Assembly: GCA_027186245.1 (NCBI GenBank)
Contig: CP114486.1
Span: 2,542,001 to 2,606,000 of the forward strand
DNA from: Coriaria nepalensis
Taxonomy: Eukaryota; Streptophyta; Magnoliopsida; Cucurbitales; Coriariaceae
Direction: 5' to 3'
DNA length: 64,000 nucleotides
The translations under genes were made by a program, and so were the position numbers. Positions within the stretch are counted from its first letter, which is position 1; every line of letters starts with the position of its first letter. The notes below the pieces were generated by a model that worked only from the letters and a program-made list of their open reading frames with translations, ran no database searches and was not told where the DNA came from. Below, in pieces: positions 1 to 11,697 of the stretch.

Positions 1-1138
1 TTTTTATTAATGTCAAACTAAAATTAGTTAATCTATTATAATTAAATTTATAATTTTCATTAACTCACTCATTTTTTCACACTATTATAAATTTTCAGTT
101 TTATTAATAACTAACTAACTGGAAATTTTTTGCAACAGTTTTAGACAATTGAATAATAATTAACTTTGTGTTGAATTTTAAATCTGCCAAATCTCGTCAA
201 TTGTCATTACAAGTCATATGAAGATTTTGATAATCAATAGTTTGCTTCTTATTATCTTGTAGTTTAAGGTGGTTTAAGTTTTAACCATGTTGTAATGACA
301 CTTGCTTATACAAGCCAGTACGGTCAACAGCAGCTGCTGAATAGTATATTACATTCATAGTTGAATGACAAACTGTAGTTGCTAATCAATCATATATGGA
401 TTCAGATTGATCGGTATATCATAAATACGATACATTCAACCGTTTCTTAGATTCAGCGGTTTATAAATTTGATGTATAAAATAATACAATATATATATGG
501 CTTGTGAAGCGCCACTTACAAATTGACTAATTAATATACATTAAGAAAACTGGAAAGTGTAGGTAGGGTGAGAGCGAAAGCACATAAAGCTGGTTGGCTG
601 AAACAGTGCAATAACAAGGTCTGGTCTGGTCTGGTCTGGTCTGTATGTATGTACAATTGCCTGCCTCCTCCAATTGGGAACTGTCTAGTATTGTAGTACT
701 CAGTACAAGTACTTGTTGGTTTAGGACAAATTCTGCTTCATTTGGATTTATTACTACTATTATTGTTATTCATTTACTTTATCCCATCTACCTGCTGCTA
801 CATCTAGCACACTACTTTTGTCTGGAACTCATTTCTCCCCTTTCCCTTGAAATACTATTGGGCTATTTTACAAAGCCGGTATAGTTCAAGGCTCAATTAG
901 GTGGCATATTAATTATCTGCTTTGTCAAAACACAAACCCAACTAAAAAGTCAAGACAAGACATCGCGTTTGCAATGTTGTAGAAACTTTCAAGTAGATAA
1001 TACATATTTCATTCATTCCAATTCATGTCCTAAATTGAGATTAGAATTGGTGTAGTTTGTTTGTCATATACCGAGCCATAGCTCTATGACTATTATATAA
1101 ACTGTAGACACTGCAAATTCATACGAAGCCTTGTAGTA
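1..1138. other. Intergenic, AT-rich
   Basis: No convincing coding exon was seen. The stretch carries short AT-rich tracts and a small array of about five GGTCT pentamers at 618-642. Nothing else of note could be supported. Confidence 0.6.
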
Positions 1139-1982
1139 TTACACTCCAGCGTGATTCAAAATTATGAGAAGTTGCTTGGCTTGCTTATTTTGATCTCCTG
1201 CTCGGCTAGAAATCCCTTTATGGCATTCTTTTGCTAGCTCTCGAAACTCCTGAAATTCAACACATGAATTATAGTAAGATGTGAAAATCCTATCTATATC
1301 TATATCTATATGTATAGACACAAACATAAACAGCCTCAGCCACGTACCCATCCCTGGGTTCGGTGGGGCTGCCCACCCGGGCTTCCCTCCTTGCTGCCCA
1401 ACCTCGCCCTCTCACAAATGCGGGATCCCTTTTATTTATTTATTTTTTGGGTCACATTGCAGCAGTAAAATAAAATTCAAGAGATGTTCTATAAAGTCAC
1501 AGTAAAGCCTGAATCAAAATTGATAGGAAGGTATCGAATTTTGGATACCAATTGCGTGGACAGTGAGAGCAGGGCGGTTAGAAAAGGCGGTGTGTTTACT
1601 GAAAAGAAGATGACTTCATCAACGACCTCGCTGGTCAGCTCCTCCCATCGCTTGTCCTTCAATGATACCTTTGTCGTGTTGTCATAGCCTCACTCCTTCG
1701 TTACTAAAGCTCTTTATTTCCTGATCAAGAAACGGAAATAAAGAACAGCATCACCATAGTATTAGAACTAGATCAATCGTCGAAGCATGTATACTCTAAC
1801 ATTATATACATGCTTCTCATAGTATAGTCTAAAGAACAGCATCTCAGTTTTCAAATAAAGTGTAAGAAGGGAGCTTCGTCTCATAGAAAACGGATGAAGA
1901 ATGATGTTATACCTGAGCAGTTGAAATGACATTGGATCCCATCCCATATGATCGGCAAGATAACCTCGGTCATCGCAGAGAT
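1139..1982 (-). pseudogene. Possible 3' exons of an unrecognised gene
   Basis: Three minus-strand blocks look coding but I do not recognise the family. The putative last exon (about 1255 down to 1139) follows a clean TTTCAG acceptor and encodes about 36 residues beginning EFRELAKECHKG and ending ILNHAGV at a stop. An upstream block (about 1690 to 1604) contains KDKRWEELTSEVVDEV and ends at a GT donor in a phase that joins the last exon. A third block (1982 to 1913) encodes LCDDRGYLADHMGWDP and sits between a TTTAG acceptor and a GT donor. I could not join the third block in phase with the second, and no start codon was found. This is either the end of a real gene with an unclear 5' part or a decayed copy. 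Transcript data would decide. Confidence 0.25.
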
Positions 1983-2000
1983 CTAAAGTATACAATGGAG

Positions 2001-3679
2001 ACGAACTTAAGATTAATTATTTGCATTCCTGCTCTATAAGCATCAAATATAAGAGAAATAAGTATATATAAGTTTATATAAAACTGCAAATTTTACTTGC
2101 CTGGCTTAGTTCCAACTAGAACTCCTGAAATTCAACAGTGAGAATTATTAGTAAGGTGAGAAAATCCTAAACATGTATATTATCTATCTAAACATGACGA
2201 ATCGGTATATCCATCAACTTATAAAAGAATTGCAAGGGACCGATTTTTGGAAGCTAAGACTAGCATACTCTCCTGAGGTAATAGACTCTTTGCCTATTTT
2301 TAGAAGCTAAGACTAGCATACTCTCCTGAGAGAGTATTACATGAACGGTGGTCTACAAAAAATTATAGACCAAACTCAATAAAAGATGGACAAGTAGATA
2401 AGTGGAATTTTTGTTTGGACAAAAATGTCTCATAAATATATGGAAGATTTGTGATTGGGCTGATCATATATCACCTATGGACCATGTAGAATTTTTGTGA
2501 GAGAATCTATTGTCCAACCATTATTAAAGGTTATAGAAAAGCCTGCCATGGAAGACAAAGCTTACTATTAGATCTAATTGTTTGTATATTGGCCAGGAGG
2601 ACCACTGAAATGGTTTACCATTAATTCTTTATTATTATTATTATTATTATTATTATTTTAATAATAATTAGAAAATTCCTCCACGGGTGCTTGTATCGAT
2701 TTTCCCTTAAGAGAGAATCGAATAAATTAAGGAATGAAATCAATAATTTTAACACGTTTGGTTGATTATACAAGTAATGAGCAAAACCTAATGATTTTGA
2801 TTCCTTATGTTTGGTTTATCTAAGAAAAAGTTTAAAAAATTACTTAATGTACCCCATAAAATTTAAATATTATAGAGCACATTTCCATTTGGGTGGTTAT
2901 GACTAAAAGGATTCCGACAATTTCATGTCTTGCAAGTTTTAATAGAGTACGTGCTTTTTTTTATTTTGGCATGTGTTTGTTTTCTGTCTTTTTTAGCATT
3001 GTTTTGTTGTGTACAGCTTTAATCTGTCTGCATGGATCGATATGGTTGGGTTGGATTGTTCTGACCCTGCAACCACGTAAATAGATTTTAGACATTGTCA
3101 AGCCACTGTACACTTTTAGCCTCCTTCTAGATTTCCTATCTGGATTGCTGATTTAATACATGTAAATCTAGCAGAGATTACGGAACGAACAGCTCATGAT
3201 TTCGTGTGGGTTGTTACTTATTATTCAACCATTACAATAACAATAGGTAATAACTATTGTTTAATGATGATAAACTAACAATATAATATTTGCCTCCTCC
3301 CCCTAAAAAAAAACAAAAAATTAACAATATAATAATAATAATAATAATAATAATAAAAGCCATGATTATTGGACCTACTTTTTGTACGTACGTTACTATC
3401 ATGACTAGTATTTGGCATGTTCTCCATCTTTTTTAGTACTTTGTACGTTTCTGAACTTTCTACTACATACATGTTATGTTTCTGAACTTTCTACTACATA
3501 CATGTTTAATCCTTCAAGTCTTATACTTAATAAGTGAAATATAAGTTTAATACGATATGCTTTGGTTAATTAATATATCATCCTATTCTCCTATATTAAC
3601 GTCACAAAGGCTAAAGGCACCGACGTGGCTAGGTCAACACTTGATTCTCATCATCCCCTCTCACTAGGCTATAGCTACG
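2001..3679. other. Intergenic with small repeats
   Basis: No gene was recognised. It holds a 27-bp direct repeat (2251-2277 and 2304-2330), a TTA microsatellite near 2625-2656, an AAT microsatellite near 3328-3356, and a duplicated splice-junction-like block at 2120-2168. The last part should contain the promoter of the sulfotransferase gene that starts at 3680. Confidence 0.6.
2251..2330. repeat. 27-bp direct repeat, two copies
   Basis: The 27-bp unit at 2251-2277 recurs exactly at 2304-2330 with a 26-bp spacer. It looks like a recent local duplication. No coding sense was seen in it. Confidence 0.7.
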
Positions 3680-4684
3680 ATGCTGAATCCTCAACTTTCC
3701 GATAGAGGTCATCTTCCCAAATACTTGCAGGAAGATGAATTATCTTCAGAATTCAGGGACTTGATCTCTTCACTACCCATTGAAAAGGGTTGGGTTGCAA
3801 CTCACCTCCATCAGTACCAAGGCTTTTGGCACACAACTAGGCAATTACGAGGAGTTGTTGCATGCCAAAAGCATTTCCAAGCTCATGACACTGATGTTCT
3901 CCTTGTTTCCTTTCCCAAATCAGGCACCACTTGGCTTAAAGCCATAACTTTTGCCTTGATGAATCGATCCCTTTATCCGAGTCATCATGAACGACACCCT
4001 TTGCTTACCGAAAACCCTCATGTTCTTGTACCCTTTTTGGAGCTTGATCTATATGTTGAAAATGAAGCTCCTGATCTCAACACTTCTTTTGCTTCTCCTA
4101 GGCTATTTTCTACTCACTTGCCATTGCTTTCTCTGCCGAAATCCGTGAAGGATTCGACTAGCAAGGTTGTTTACTTGAGTCGTAACCCGAAGGACACATT
4201 TGTTTCGCTTTGGCATTTCACAAATAAGTTAAGACCAAAGAAGAAGGGGTGTAATTCACTTGAAGAGTCATTTGACAAGTTTTGCAAGGGGATAAGTATA
4301 TATGGTCCATTTTGGGACCATGTTTTGAGTTACTGGAATGAAGCCATGGAAAACCGTAACAGGATTTTTTTCTTGAAGTTTGAAGAAATGAAAGAACAAC
4401 CCACTCTTCAATTGAAGAAACTTGCTGAGTTCTTGGGTTGCCCATTAACCCTAGAAGAAGAAACACGAGGTGTTCCGGATAATATCTTGAGGTTATGTAG
4501 TTTTGAGAATTTGAGCAATTTGGAGGTGAACAAGAATGGAAAATTGGCGTCTGGAGAGGAGCATAAGGCGTTCTTCCGTCGAGGAGAGGTAGCGGATTGG
4601 AAGAATTACTTGACAAGAGAGATGGCAGAACGGATAGACAAAATTACTAAAGATAAGTTGGTTGATTCTGAGTTGAAGTTTTAA
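3680..4684 (+). CDS. Cytosolic sulfotransferase (SOT family)
   Basis: Single-exon gene of 334 residues, the usual length for plant cytosolic sulfotransferases, which are often intronless. The family transfers sulfate from PAPS to hydroxyl groups of small molecules such as flavonoids, brassinosteroids, desulfo-glucosinolates or hydroxyjasmonate; the substrate cannot be read from sequence. Visible motifs: PAPS 5'-phosphosulfate loop PKSGTTWLK at about residues 79-87, catalytic His in STHLP (about 146), 3'-phosphate-binding segment RNPKDTFVSLWHF (168-180), and the C-terminal RRGEVADWKNYLT (300-312), where the usual RKGxxGDWKNxFT has Ala for Gly. There is no signal peptide, consistent with a cytosolic enzyme. 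A broken paralogue lies 2.5 kb downstream in the same orientation, so this is the surviving member of a tandem pair. Confidence 0.95.
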   Translation: MLNPQLSDRGHLPKYLQEDELSSEFRDLISSLPIEKGWVATHLHQYQGFWHTTRQLRGVVACQKHFQAHDTDVLLVSFPKSGTTWLKAITFALMNRSLYPSHHERHPLLTENPHVLVPFLELDLYVENEAPDLNTSFASPRLFSTHLPLLSLPKSVKDSTSKVVYLSRNPKDTFVSLWHFTNKLRPKKKGCNSLEESFDKFCKGISIYGPFWDHVLSYWNEAMENRNRIFFLKFEEMKEQPTLQLKKLAEFLGCPLTLEEETRGVPDNILRLCSFENLSNLEVNKNGKLASGEEHKAFFRRGEVADWKNYLTREMAERIDKITKDKLVDSELKF

Positions 4685-5196
4685 ATAAACTCTTTGTTCT
4701 TAGTTTGTATTTGCTATCATATTCATTTCTTCTTTTAACATATAGCAATTCTAGCTAGCTAGTTGTACTCCAACTAAATGCATATGTATATAGATATTAT
4801 TACAACTAGTTGTGATAGGTTTAAATATCTATTGCGGTGTGGTCGTTTTGTTTGTATTGATCTTGTTGTCTGCTTTTGTATGAACAATTTATAAAAAAAA
4901 ATGTAAGATTATTTTGTGGAGATGTGTGAATATTTTATTTCCTTTTTCTTTTTTAAAGATCTATACAATTTCACAAAACTAGTATTGGCATTTAATTTCT
5001 CATAACCTTGAGTTTAATTGCCTAAATTTAGTGACAGGGACCCTCCCTTCCCTCCAACAAAAAAAAAAGTTCAGCCGGTTGAATTAAATATGAAATTGAT
5101 ACACCTTTACTTAATAACTGTGGCCTAACCTTTTTGATGATGATTTTGACAGCTTCCATATACAAAGCAACATGTCTATAAAAATAACATAAACTG

Positions 5197-5943
5197 TTAC
5201 TTTAATCGAGCATAAGACAAGTGACCAAGCCTAGAGTGCCAGGGTTGAACATCTAAGGCTGACAGTTTATCGGTAGAAACATTGCAATTGATTAAAGGTG
5301 AAGACAAAGCATGAGAGACAACATCCTTATTGGCGACAAGATGATAAAAGCCATGATATTCTTTACCAATCTCCAAAATCTCTCCAGTCAAATGCCCCTG
5401 CAAAATGCAAAGTTTAGAAAAGAAAGTAATCAGACAAGAACTGTCAATTGTGAGGGAAAAAATAGATAAAAGGTTAAAATGGAATTGGGTAACATAGAAA
5501 ACATGTTTAAGCAACAATTTGTCTGTGAGTTGAACTGAGCCAAAATGTGTAGCTCTCACGGTTAGGTCATTTGGTAAATTAATGGAAAATGTAGAGGCAA
5601 TTGTACACGGAAAAGGATCTAACAGATTCTCAAAATGACATGTTATATGGTGATTGGCTCCTATATCCAAGATCCAATCATTAGTAATAGAATTTGTAAA
5701 GAAACAATGGGAAGAACCTGACTGGGTTGTGGCCAAAGCAACAGTTGGAGCAGATTCTGTCTTAGGCTTGAGCATATCCAATAACTGCTTGTACTGGTCT
5801 GGAGAAAGAGCAGGGGGAGTAGGAGTTATAGCCTTGGATGATGCAGTTATATCTTTGGCAACTTGAGAGACATTAGCAGTAGATGTCCTCTTAAAAAAGG
5901 GCCTTTTTCCGTTGTACTTGGTATTAGGTGGGTAACCAATCAA
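5197..5943 (-). pseudogene. Copia gag-pol fragment: protease and pre-integrase part
   Basis: A 248-codon open stretch on the minus strand, continuous in frame with the zinc-knuckle remnant upstream but separated from it by a stop codon. It carries the aspartic protease region with an altered active-site triplet (WILDIGANHH in place of the usual D-S/T-G) and ends in the H-x-R-LGH-x-S pre-integrase motif. The polyprotein then stops. It has no host function that I can infer. Confidence 0.8.
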
Positions 5944-6522
5944 CTTAAAACATGAATCCCTTTTGTGATCATTTTGCTAACAATGATCACATGTAAATCA
6001 ATCTTTGGAGAAGAAACATAGTTAAGACTTGACTAAGACGAGTAAAAAATTGAAGCATCAGTTATAGTACCTGGATTGATGTCTCTCTGGATTTTATCAT
6101 GAGTAAGTATTGCATAAGCTTCACTTACAGATGGTAAAAGGTTCATGATGAGAATTTGACTCTGAGTGGTATGTATGATTCATGAAAACCCATAAATTGT
6201 ATAAGCTTTTGCTGTTGGGCATGTTGCTGATACATAGTAGAAGTTAGGCAATCACAGCATGAGAGGGCTATGAAGGAGGTATATTCAATTCATTCCAAGA
6301 GAGATTGCATCTTGTTTTTTAACTTGAGATATCCATGCTACCTTGAGTTGTAGTAGAGATAGCCTTCTGTAGAGTAAAAATTCTGAATCCATTTATCTTC
6401 TCAAATACAGATTTCATGTCCCTCCAAACAACCTGAGCAGAGCTCGAGTAAACAATGCCGGAATAGATATCCTTAGAGACAGTATTCATGATCCATTGCA
6501 GTACACAAGCATTGCACCTATC

Positions 6523-6903
6523 TCATACTTGTGCAAGAAGAACATCATGAGTAGGGCGAATACAAGTCCCATCAATGAAACCGAGCTTATTTTTTGCCGT
6601 GATGGAAATAAGTATAGATCTACTCCAAACATTGTAGTTTTGGGAACCTTGTAATACCTGGGAAACTAGATCAAGGCCGGATGTATCAGGGGGATGTAGA
6701 TACAGTGAGTGAGAAAAATCGATTGGGGAAGTTGGAAGCGTAGTAGGAGGTAGTGGCTGTTGTGGTTGGATATTTGGGTGAGGAAGAACTGGTAGAAGAA
6801 TGGGATTTGGATTAGGCGGTGGGATTTGGGCAGTGTCTGTAGGTAAAACCTCATCTGTGGGTAAGACATGGTCAGTAGGCAAGTTTGGCTTGTCTTCCTC
6901 CAT
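6523..6903 (-). pseudogene. Copia gag N-terminal fragment
   Basis: The first 126 codons of the gag part of the same element. It opens with a proline- and threonine-rich leader and then the conserved block around QNYNVWSRSILISITAKNK, which matches the N-terminal gag domain of plant Copia elements. Gag homology continues past the stop near 6523 (a VWRDM..F..NG..IF pattern at about 6350-6480) but is broken by further stops and frame changes. Confidence 0.75.
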
Positions 6904-6930
6904 TGATGAATGAGAAAGTTAATTAAAGTT

Positions 6931-6942
6931 GCTTTGATACCA
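6931..6942 (-). other. Retrotransposon primer-binding site
   Basis: On the minus strand this reads TGGTATCAAAGC, one base from the canonical Copia initiator-Met tRNA primer site TGGTATCAGAGC. It directly follows a terminal ACA, as expected where the 5' LTR ends. Confidence 0.8.
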
Positions 6943-7150
6943 TGTTAATGAGCAGAATAGTCAGCAACATTCGAATTTCATTCATAGTTTCATCATTACA
7001 AGGCAGTGGTATATATAAAAAGAAAATAAAAAGACAGGCAGTACAATAAATCTTCACGTACAACCTCACGTCTGCATGGTTGGGATAGAAAAAAAGGAGT
7101 CATGCATGCAAACCATGCTACCCATGCATTCATATATATGTTAATATAAA
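6943..7150 (-). repeat. Probable 5' LTR of the Copia fragment
   Basis: The minus-strand sequence ends ...TTAACA at 6943, immediately before the primer-binding site, and has a TATATATA box about 75 bp inside (near 7010), which fits a U3-R-U5 arrangement. The outer boundary near 7130-7160 is not resolved because I could not identify a second LTR copy or a target-site duplication. Confidence 0.5.
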
Positions 7151-7177
7151 CTATTCTTTCTCAATACGAAGTTTACC

Positions 7178-8132
7178 ATGAAGGACCTTCACCCTGATCC
7201 TGATCATCATTTTCTAGACTTCATGCTGAATATTGAAATTTCCCAAGAATGCAAGGACTTAATACTTACACTACCAACTGTAAATGGTATGATCGCATTT
7301 TCAGAATTCCATCAGTACCAAGGTTTTTGGTATACGCCTGAATTTCTACAAGCAATTCTGTCTTGCCAAAAACACTTCCAAGCTCGTGATAGCGATGATC
7401 TCATAGTCGCCTCACCCAAATCGGGCATAACTTGGCTTAAAGCCTTGACGTTTACCTTGCTGAATCGATCCACTCTTAATCCAGCAGACAGCACTCAACA
7501 CCCATTAAACACACATAACCCTCACTCTCTTGTACCCTTTTTGGAGATTGATCTATATATGAGAAACGAAACTCCCGACCTTACCCCTTTTTCCTCTCCT
7601 AAACTCTTTGCTACGCACATGCCATGTGTTTCACTTCCGGAATCTACTAAGAACTCAGCATGCAAGATTGTTTATTTGTCTAGGAATCTACCAAGGTTAT
7701 GATTCGTTCGAAGAGGTTTTCGACATGTTTTGCAAGGGAACGTCAATTTACGGACCGATTTTGGACCATATGCTAAGTTATTGGAAGGAAAGTCTAGAAA
7801 ATCCCGATAAGGTGATTTTTTTGAAGTACGAGGATTTGAAAGAGCAGCCCATGTTTCATTTGAAGAGACTTGCCGAGTTCTTAGGAGTCCCATTTTCGGA
7901 GGAAGAAGAAAAACAAGGCATGGTGGATGATATCATAACGCTGTGTAGTCTGAAGAGTTTGAGTAACTTGGAGGTGAATAAGAGTGGGATGTTGTCGAAA
8001 GGGGTACTGAATCGGGCATTCTTTCGACGTGGTGTGGTTGGTGATTGGAAGAACCACATCACAATTGAGATGGCAGATCGTCTTGATCGTATTATCGAAG
8101 ATAAGTTGCGTGATTCCGGATTAAAAATTTAA
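7178..8132 (+). pseudogene. Broken sulfotransferase, second copy
   Basis: A clear paralogue of the sulfotransferase at 3680, in the same orientation. The first part (7178-7702) reads in one frame up to IVYLSRN, then the frame shifts. The rest (from about 7690 to the stop at 8132) reads in another frame from the segment matching SFEEVFDMFCKG to the end. Aligned to the intact copy, about 53 bp is missing at this point, which removes the RNPKD...VSLW segment that binds the PAPS 3'-phosphate. The P-loop also differs, PKSGITW in place of PKSGTTW. The C-terminal RRGVVGDWKNHIT is preserved. Loss of frame together with a cofactor-binding segment makes a functional full-length enzyme unlikely. Confidence 0.9.
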
Positions 8133-11100
8133 TCAAATTATGTTGATCATTTTAATATTTCAATAAATTGCAATCATGTCGTTGCATATTGTATGGTTAG
8201 AATATAGAAATATATATATATATATATAAATCTTGGTGTTAAATAAAAATGGATTTATATTTGGTATTATATTGTCCAATTTTATCTATCTATAGAAAAT
8301 TGGAGTATTCATCATACCGAATTTTTCTTTTCAACAATGGAAATATTGTTAAAAAAAAATGATAAATAATATTTTATCCTCTAAATTATCATTTCGCCTC
8401 CATGAACTACCATATCTTATAAATATTCTCTTCAAATTATCATCATATTAGTCTTAATCATCTTAAATGATTACATCTTAATTATACATTCCTTAAACCA
8501 TCATTCTATTAGATTTAGGGGATAATTCTAACACATGATAATTTAGAAGTTAAGTCAAATATGATGATAATTTAAAGATACTAATTTCAAAACGTAATAA
8601 TTTAAGATGTTTAAATCTAAAATATCATTCGATCTTAAAAAAAAAAAAAAAAAAAAAAGGCGAAAGCCCTTATTAGAATATGCACGCCTAATTCAACGGA
8701 ATAGGAAAAAAATAATTTTATGAACTAAACCCTAATAAATTTTGCTTGGAAATTTGGACTGACCAAGATTATTAATGTTATTATTTTGGTTAGCTGAGGT
8801 GTTTTCGATAAGCAATCTAGCTATGGCCCAACTAATCCCCGAGCATTAGGAGCAACTATCCAGTAGTTGCCAAGAATTTGGCTAGGCCTAGAATGAACTA
8901 ATATTGTTGTAACCTTTATAATAGTCAATACCCTTATACTAATTTTGTTTAGGTACGAAGAATAGATTTCTCATAAATATACATGTACTAGTTCAAAACC
9001 AAACTGTATTGAATGATGATCTACTTCTTATACAAAGCGAGGCTATGCCAATAATTTCGTCCTCCTTACCAAATACCAAGTTTTTTGATTTACCATGACG
9101 ACCCCTCAACTTCCCAGTCCTTTTCTAGAACACTTCTTGCAGAAACATGAACCTTCCCAGTTCCCAAGCATGCAAATAAATGTCGAATCTGAATGCTAGA
9201 ATGACCACTCTTAACCTATATCCAAACCCACTTCTTAAGTCCGCGGAAGAAGAAGAAGTTTCCAGTGAAGAATATTGTCGAAAATAGTACAAAGAATCAA
9301 CTGTATCTATCTGCTGCTTATGCATGGCAAATTCATCTGTGGGCTGTAATTAGGCCCAAAGTGTGAGGAACTATGGTGCGGATACGCAGAGAGAACCAAA
9401 CCATATGCTGGGCCTTTCGAATACTACGTATTGACGATAACAGCATCCAAATCCACATTGGGCCGTCGCATATTATAAATTTTCTATTCTTTGGTGAAAA
9501 TTCCTATTTCAAAGCCTAACCCATCCGCAATATTCAATCTTAATTCCAATCGTTAATTTAATGCTACTGTAAGGTCGGCATCCAATCGGTGCATTAAGGC
9601 GTTTCGTTTCCTCTTAAATAATTATAATTTAAAAAAAAAACCTGACATTTTTGTTGAAAAACAACTAAGAAATAACTGGCATAAAAGGACCACGTTGCTG
9701 GAAACGAGATCCGGTCTCCAAAACAGTGCCCACATCTTATCGAGACCAAAATACAACATCTATTTAAGTTAACGAGGGATGATAATGGAAGGGGCTGTTT
9801 GTTAGCGTCGGAAAGATGGGTCCACATGGATTTGATGAGCTGGCAGCTCAACCCTCCCTCTTCCGATTCCGAGAGGAGTAAAGTAATGCAATCTTGAAGA
9901 CAAGAAATGGCTGAGTCGCACATGCGTTCCATGTCAAGCCAATATGGAACTCTCTGCCCCGCTCAGTGCTCACGGGTTCTCCTCCCCACCCTCCTGGTCC
10001 AGGTTCACGTGGTTTCCAAGAAAAATTATTCAAATTAGTTAAAAATGGAGGGTTAATAAGTCAAAACCATTTTGACCAGCGATAGGACACACGTGACAAG
10101 TTATTCGAAAACTTACAATTGGATCACAGACTTTCTGTCTAAGTTAGTAATAAATTGCAGCATTAAAAGAGTTGGCAATAGTTTAATCGGCTGGAATTAA
10201 TTGTTATATTCATTCAAATTAAGTTCCTGACTCCTGACCAGATCCATGTTAGAGCACTATAGCAACACCTTTTTTTTTTCTCCACTTCAATCATAATTCT
10301 CGAGAGTTACAAATTCTAATAGTAACATCGCTCGCTATAATAGTCTCCATTATAACTATTTCAAATCCTACCAAAACAATCGTAACTCCACTGTTAACAC
10401 AAATCATAATCAAACACGTAACTAATTTTATATCAACTAGTTTTGATATAATGAATTACTTTACTTGAAAATTCTGAATGGAGTCCATCCTTATTACTAC
10501 CAACATAATAAAACACATGGACGGTTGGTTCTCTACATGCGTTACAAATCACATATCTCTCATAATATATTATTGATAAACTCGTTATTCACTATCTATC
10601 CACTAGTTTAACTATGTAACTCACTTAGAACCCATTCGTTACATTTCTCAGTATTACTCTAAATTAACTCATAATATTTTTATTCTCATTCTTTTTTAGA
10701 TTTTTTTACAGACAAACGTTTCTTATTTTGGTTCTTCATATAATATTTAAACACTACAAATATATATAACCCTAATAATTATCTTATTACCGATAGAATT
10801 ATGGATGCTCTTAAAAAGAATCTTTCTCGTACTCAGTTTTTATTTCTACGATCTAAATTTACTGTAATCATATTTCACTGGAGAGGATGAAATAATATTA
10901 TGATTTTTTATTAATATTAATTACTTTATTATAATTCTAATTATCTTATAATATTAATTAATTTAATGTAATCCTAATAATTCTTACATATATAAATATA
11001 CTTATTATATTTTATTAAATATATTTTACCTCTTTCAAGTATTGACCCCTAAAACGTCTAAGTAATCTTAAGAGTAGAATTTAACCCCAACAGCACCCTT

Positions 11101-11349
11101 CATGCATGTATGTATGTAGACTATGTAGTCAGTCGCGTTATTTAATTACCACTATATGAAAAAGAATATTAAATCACCGACTATGTACGAACTGCGGTGC
11201 TGTTATTTCACCAGCGGCATGCGGTACAAGTTAGAATGGACCAGCCTCGCCAATGAGTGTAGTTGCTAACGTACGCTTAGTTTGTTAAGGGTCAGCGGCG
11301 CTCTCTCTCTCTCTTTCTCCCTGTTATAAGTAGTACAACATTCTGAATT
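8133..11349. other. Intergenic, AT-rich, no gene recognised
   Basis: About 3.2 kb without a supportable coding region. It includes a TA microsatellite near 8212-8228, a poly(A) run near 8638-8658, and long AT-rich stretches around 10.3-11.1 kb. Short open stretches in the more GC-balanced part around 9.6-10.0 kb show no recognisable protein. The last 200 bp, with a CT-rich tract and a TATAAG near 11323, probably form the promoter and transcript start of the ACR gene. Confidence 0.6.
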
Positions 11350-11436
11350 ATGATTCACAGAGAAAACCAGAATCCGAAACAACGAAGAAATTTACTCTGG
11401 AGAGAGAGAGAGAGTCTTTGGTGCTGGTACTATTTT

Positions 11437-11505
11437 ATGGAGAAGATTCAGGTTTTGGAGTATGTGTCGGGAGGGTTGTTACGTGATTCAATTTGGAGTT
11501 CATAA
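11437..11505 (+). CDS. Upstream ORF in the ACR gene leader
   Basis: A 22-codon ATG-to-stop reading frame, starting MEKIQVLEYVSGG, lies in the probable 5' leader exon of the ACT-repeat gene, about 400 bp before the main start in genomic distance. An intron (11698-11805) separates this leader exon from the main start exon. If transcribed, it would be the first ATG met by scanning ribosomes and could lower or condition translation of the main protein. The transcript start is not known, so this is inference. Confidence 0.35.
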   Translation: MEKIQVLEYVSGGLLRDSIWSS

Positions 11506-11697
11506 AAAATTTAAGTTATTATTTTTTGGTTCATAGTGATTAGAGAGCTTAGGAGGAGGAGGAGCAGGCAAGATCTTTTTGGTGTATATAATAAACATTG
11601 TATTGGCCGTTTGGCTTCGTCCTCTGCTCTGTGTAGTGAGATAGAGAAGCGATTTCACAGCTCTTACATCACCAAACACTTGAAGGATTTCAGATGG

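Larger units (their letters stand above)
5160..6943 (-). mobile_element. Decayed Ty1/Copia retrotransposon fragment
   Basis: An inverted Copia-type remnant lies between the two sulfotransferase copies. Reading the minus strand: a tRNA-Met-type primer-binding site (complement of 6931-6942), a gag start at 6903 with a proline-rich N-terminus then an NYNVWSRSI-type gag segment, and a longer decayed gag region with several stops. A CCHC-like zinc knuckle is interrupted by a stop codon at 5977-5979. After that come a retropepsin region whose usual D-S/T-G triad reads D-I-G, and the GAG-pre-integrase motif SRLGHLSYARLK ending at 5197. Integrase, reverse transcriptase and RNase H are absent, so the element is truncated at its 3' end and cannot be autonomous. 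The gene product names follow family knowledge; the breaks are read directly. Confidence 0.85.

Noticed and set aside
9594..10033. Minus-strand open frames near 9.6-10.0 kb
   Set aside because: No domain, no splice support, and Cys/Ser-rich composition typical of chance frames.
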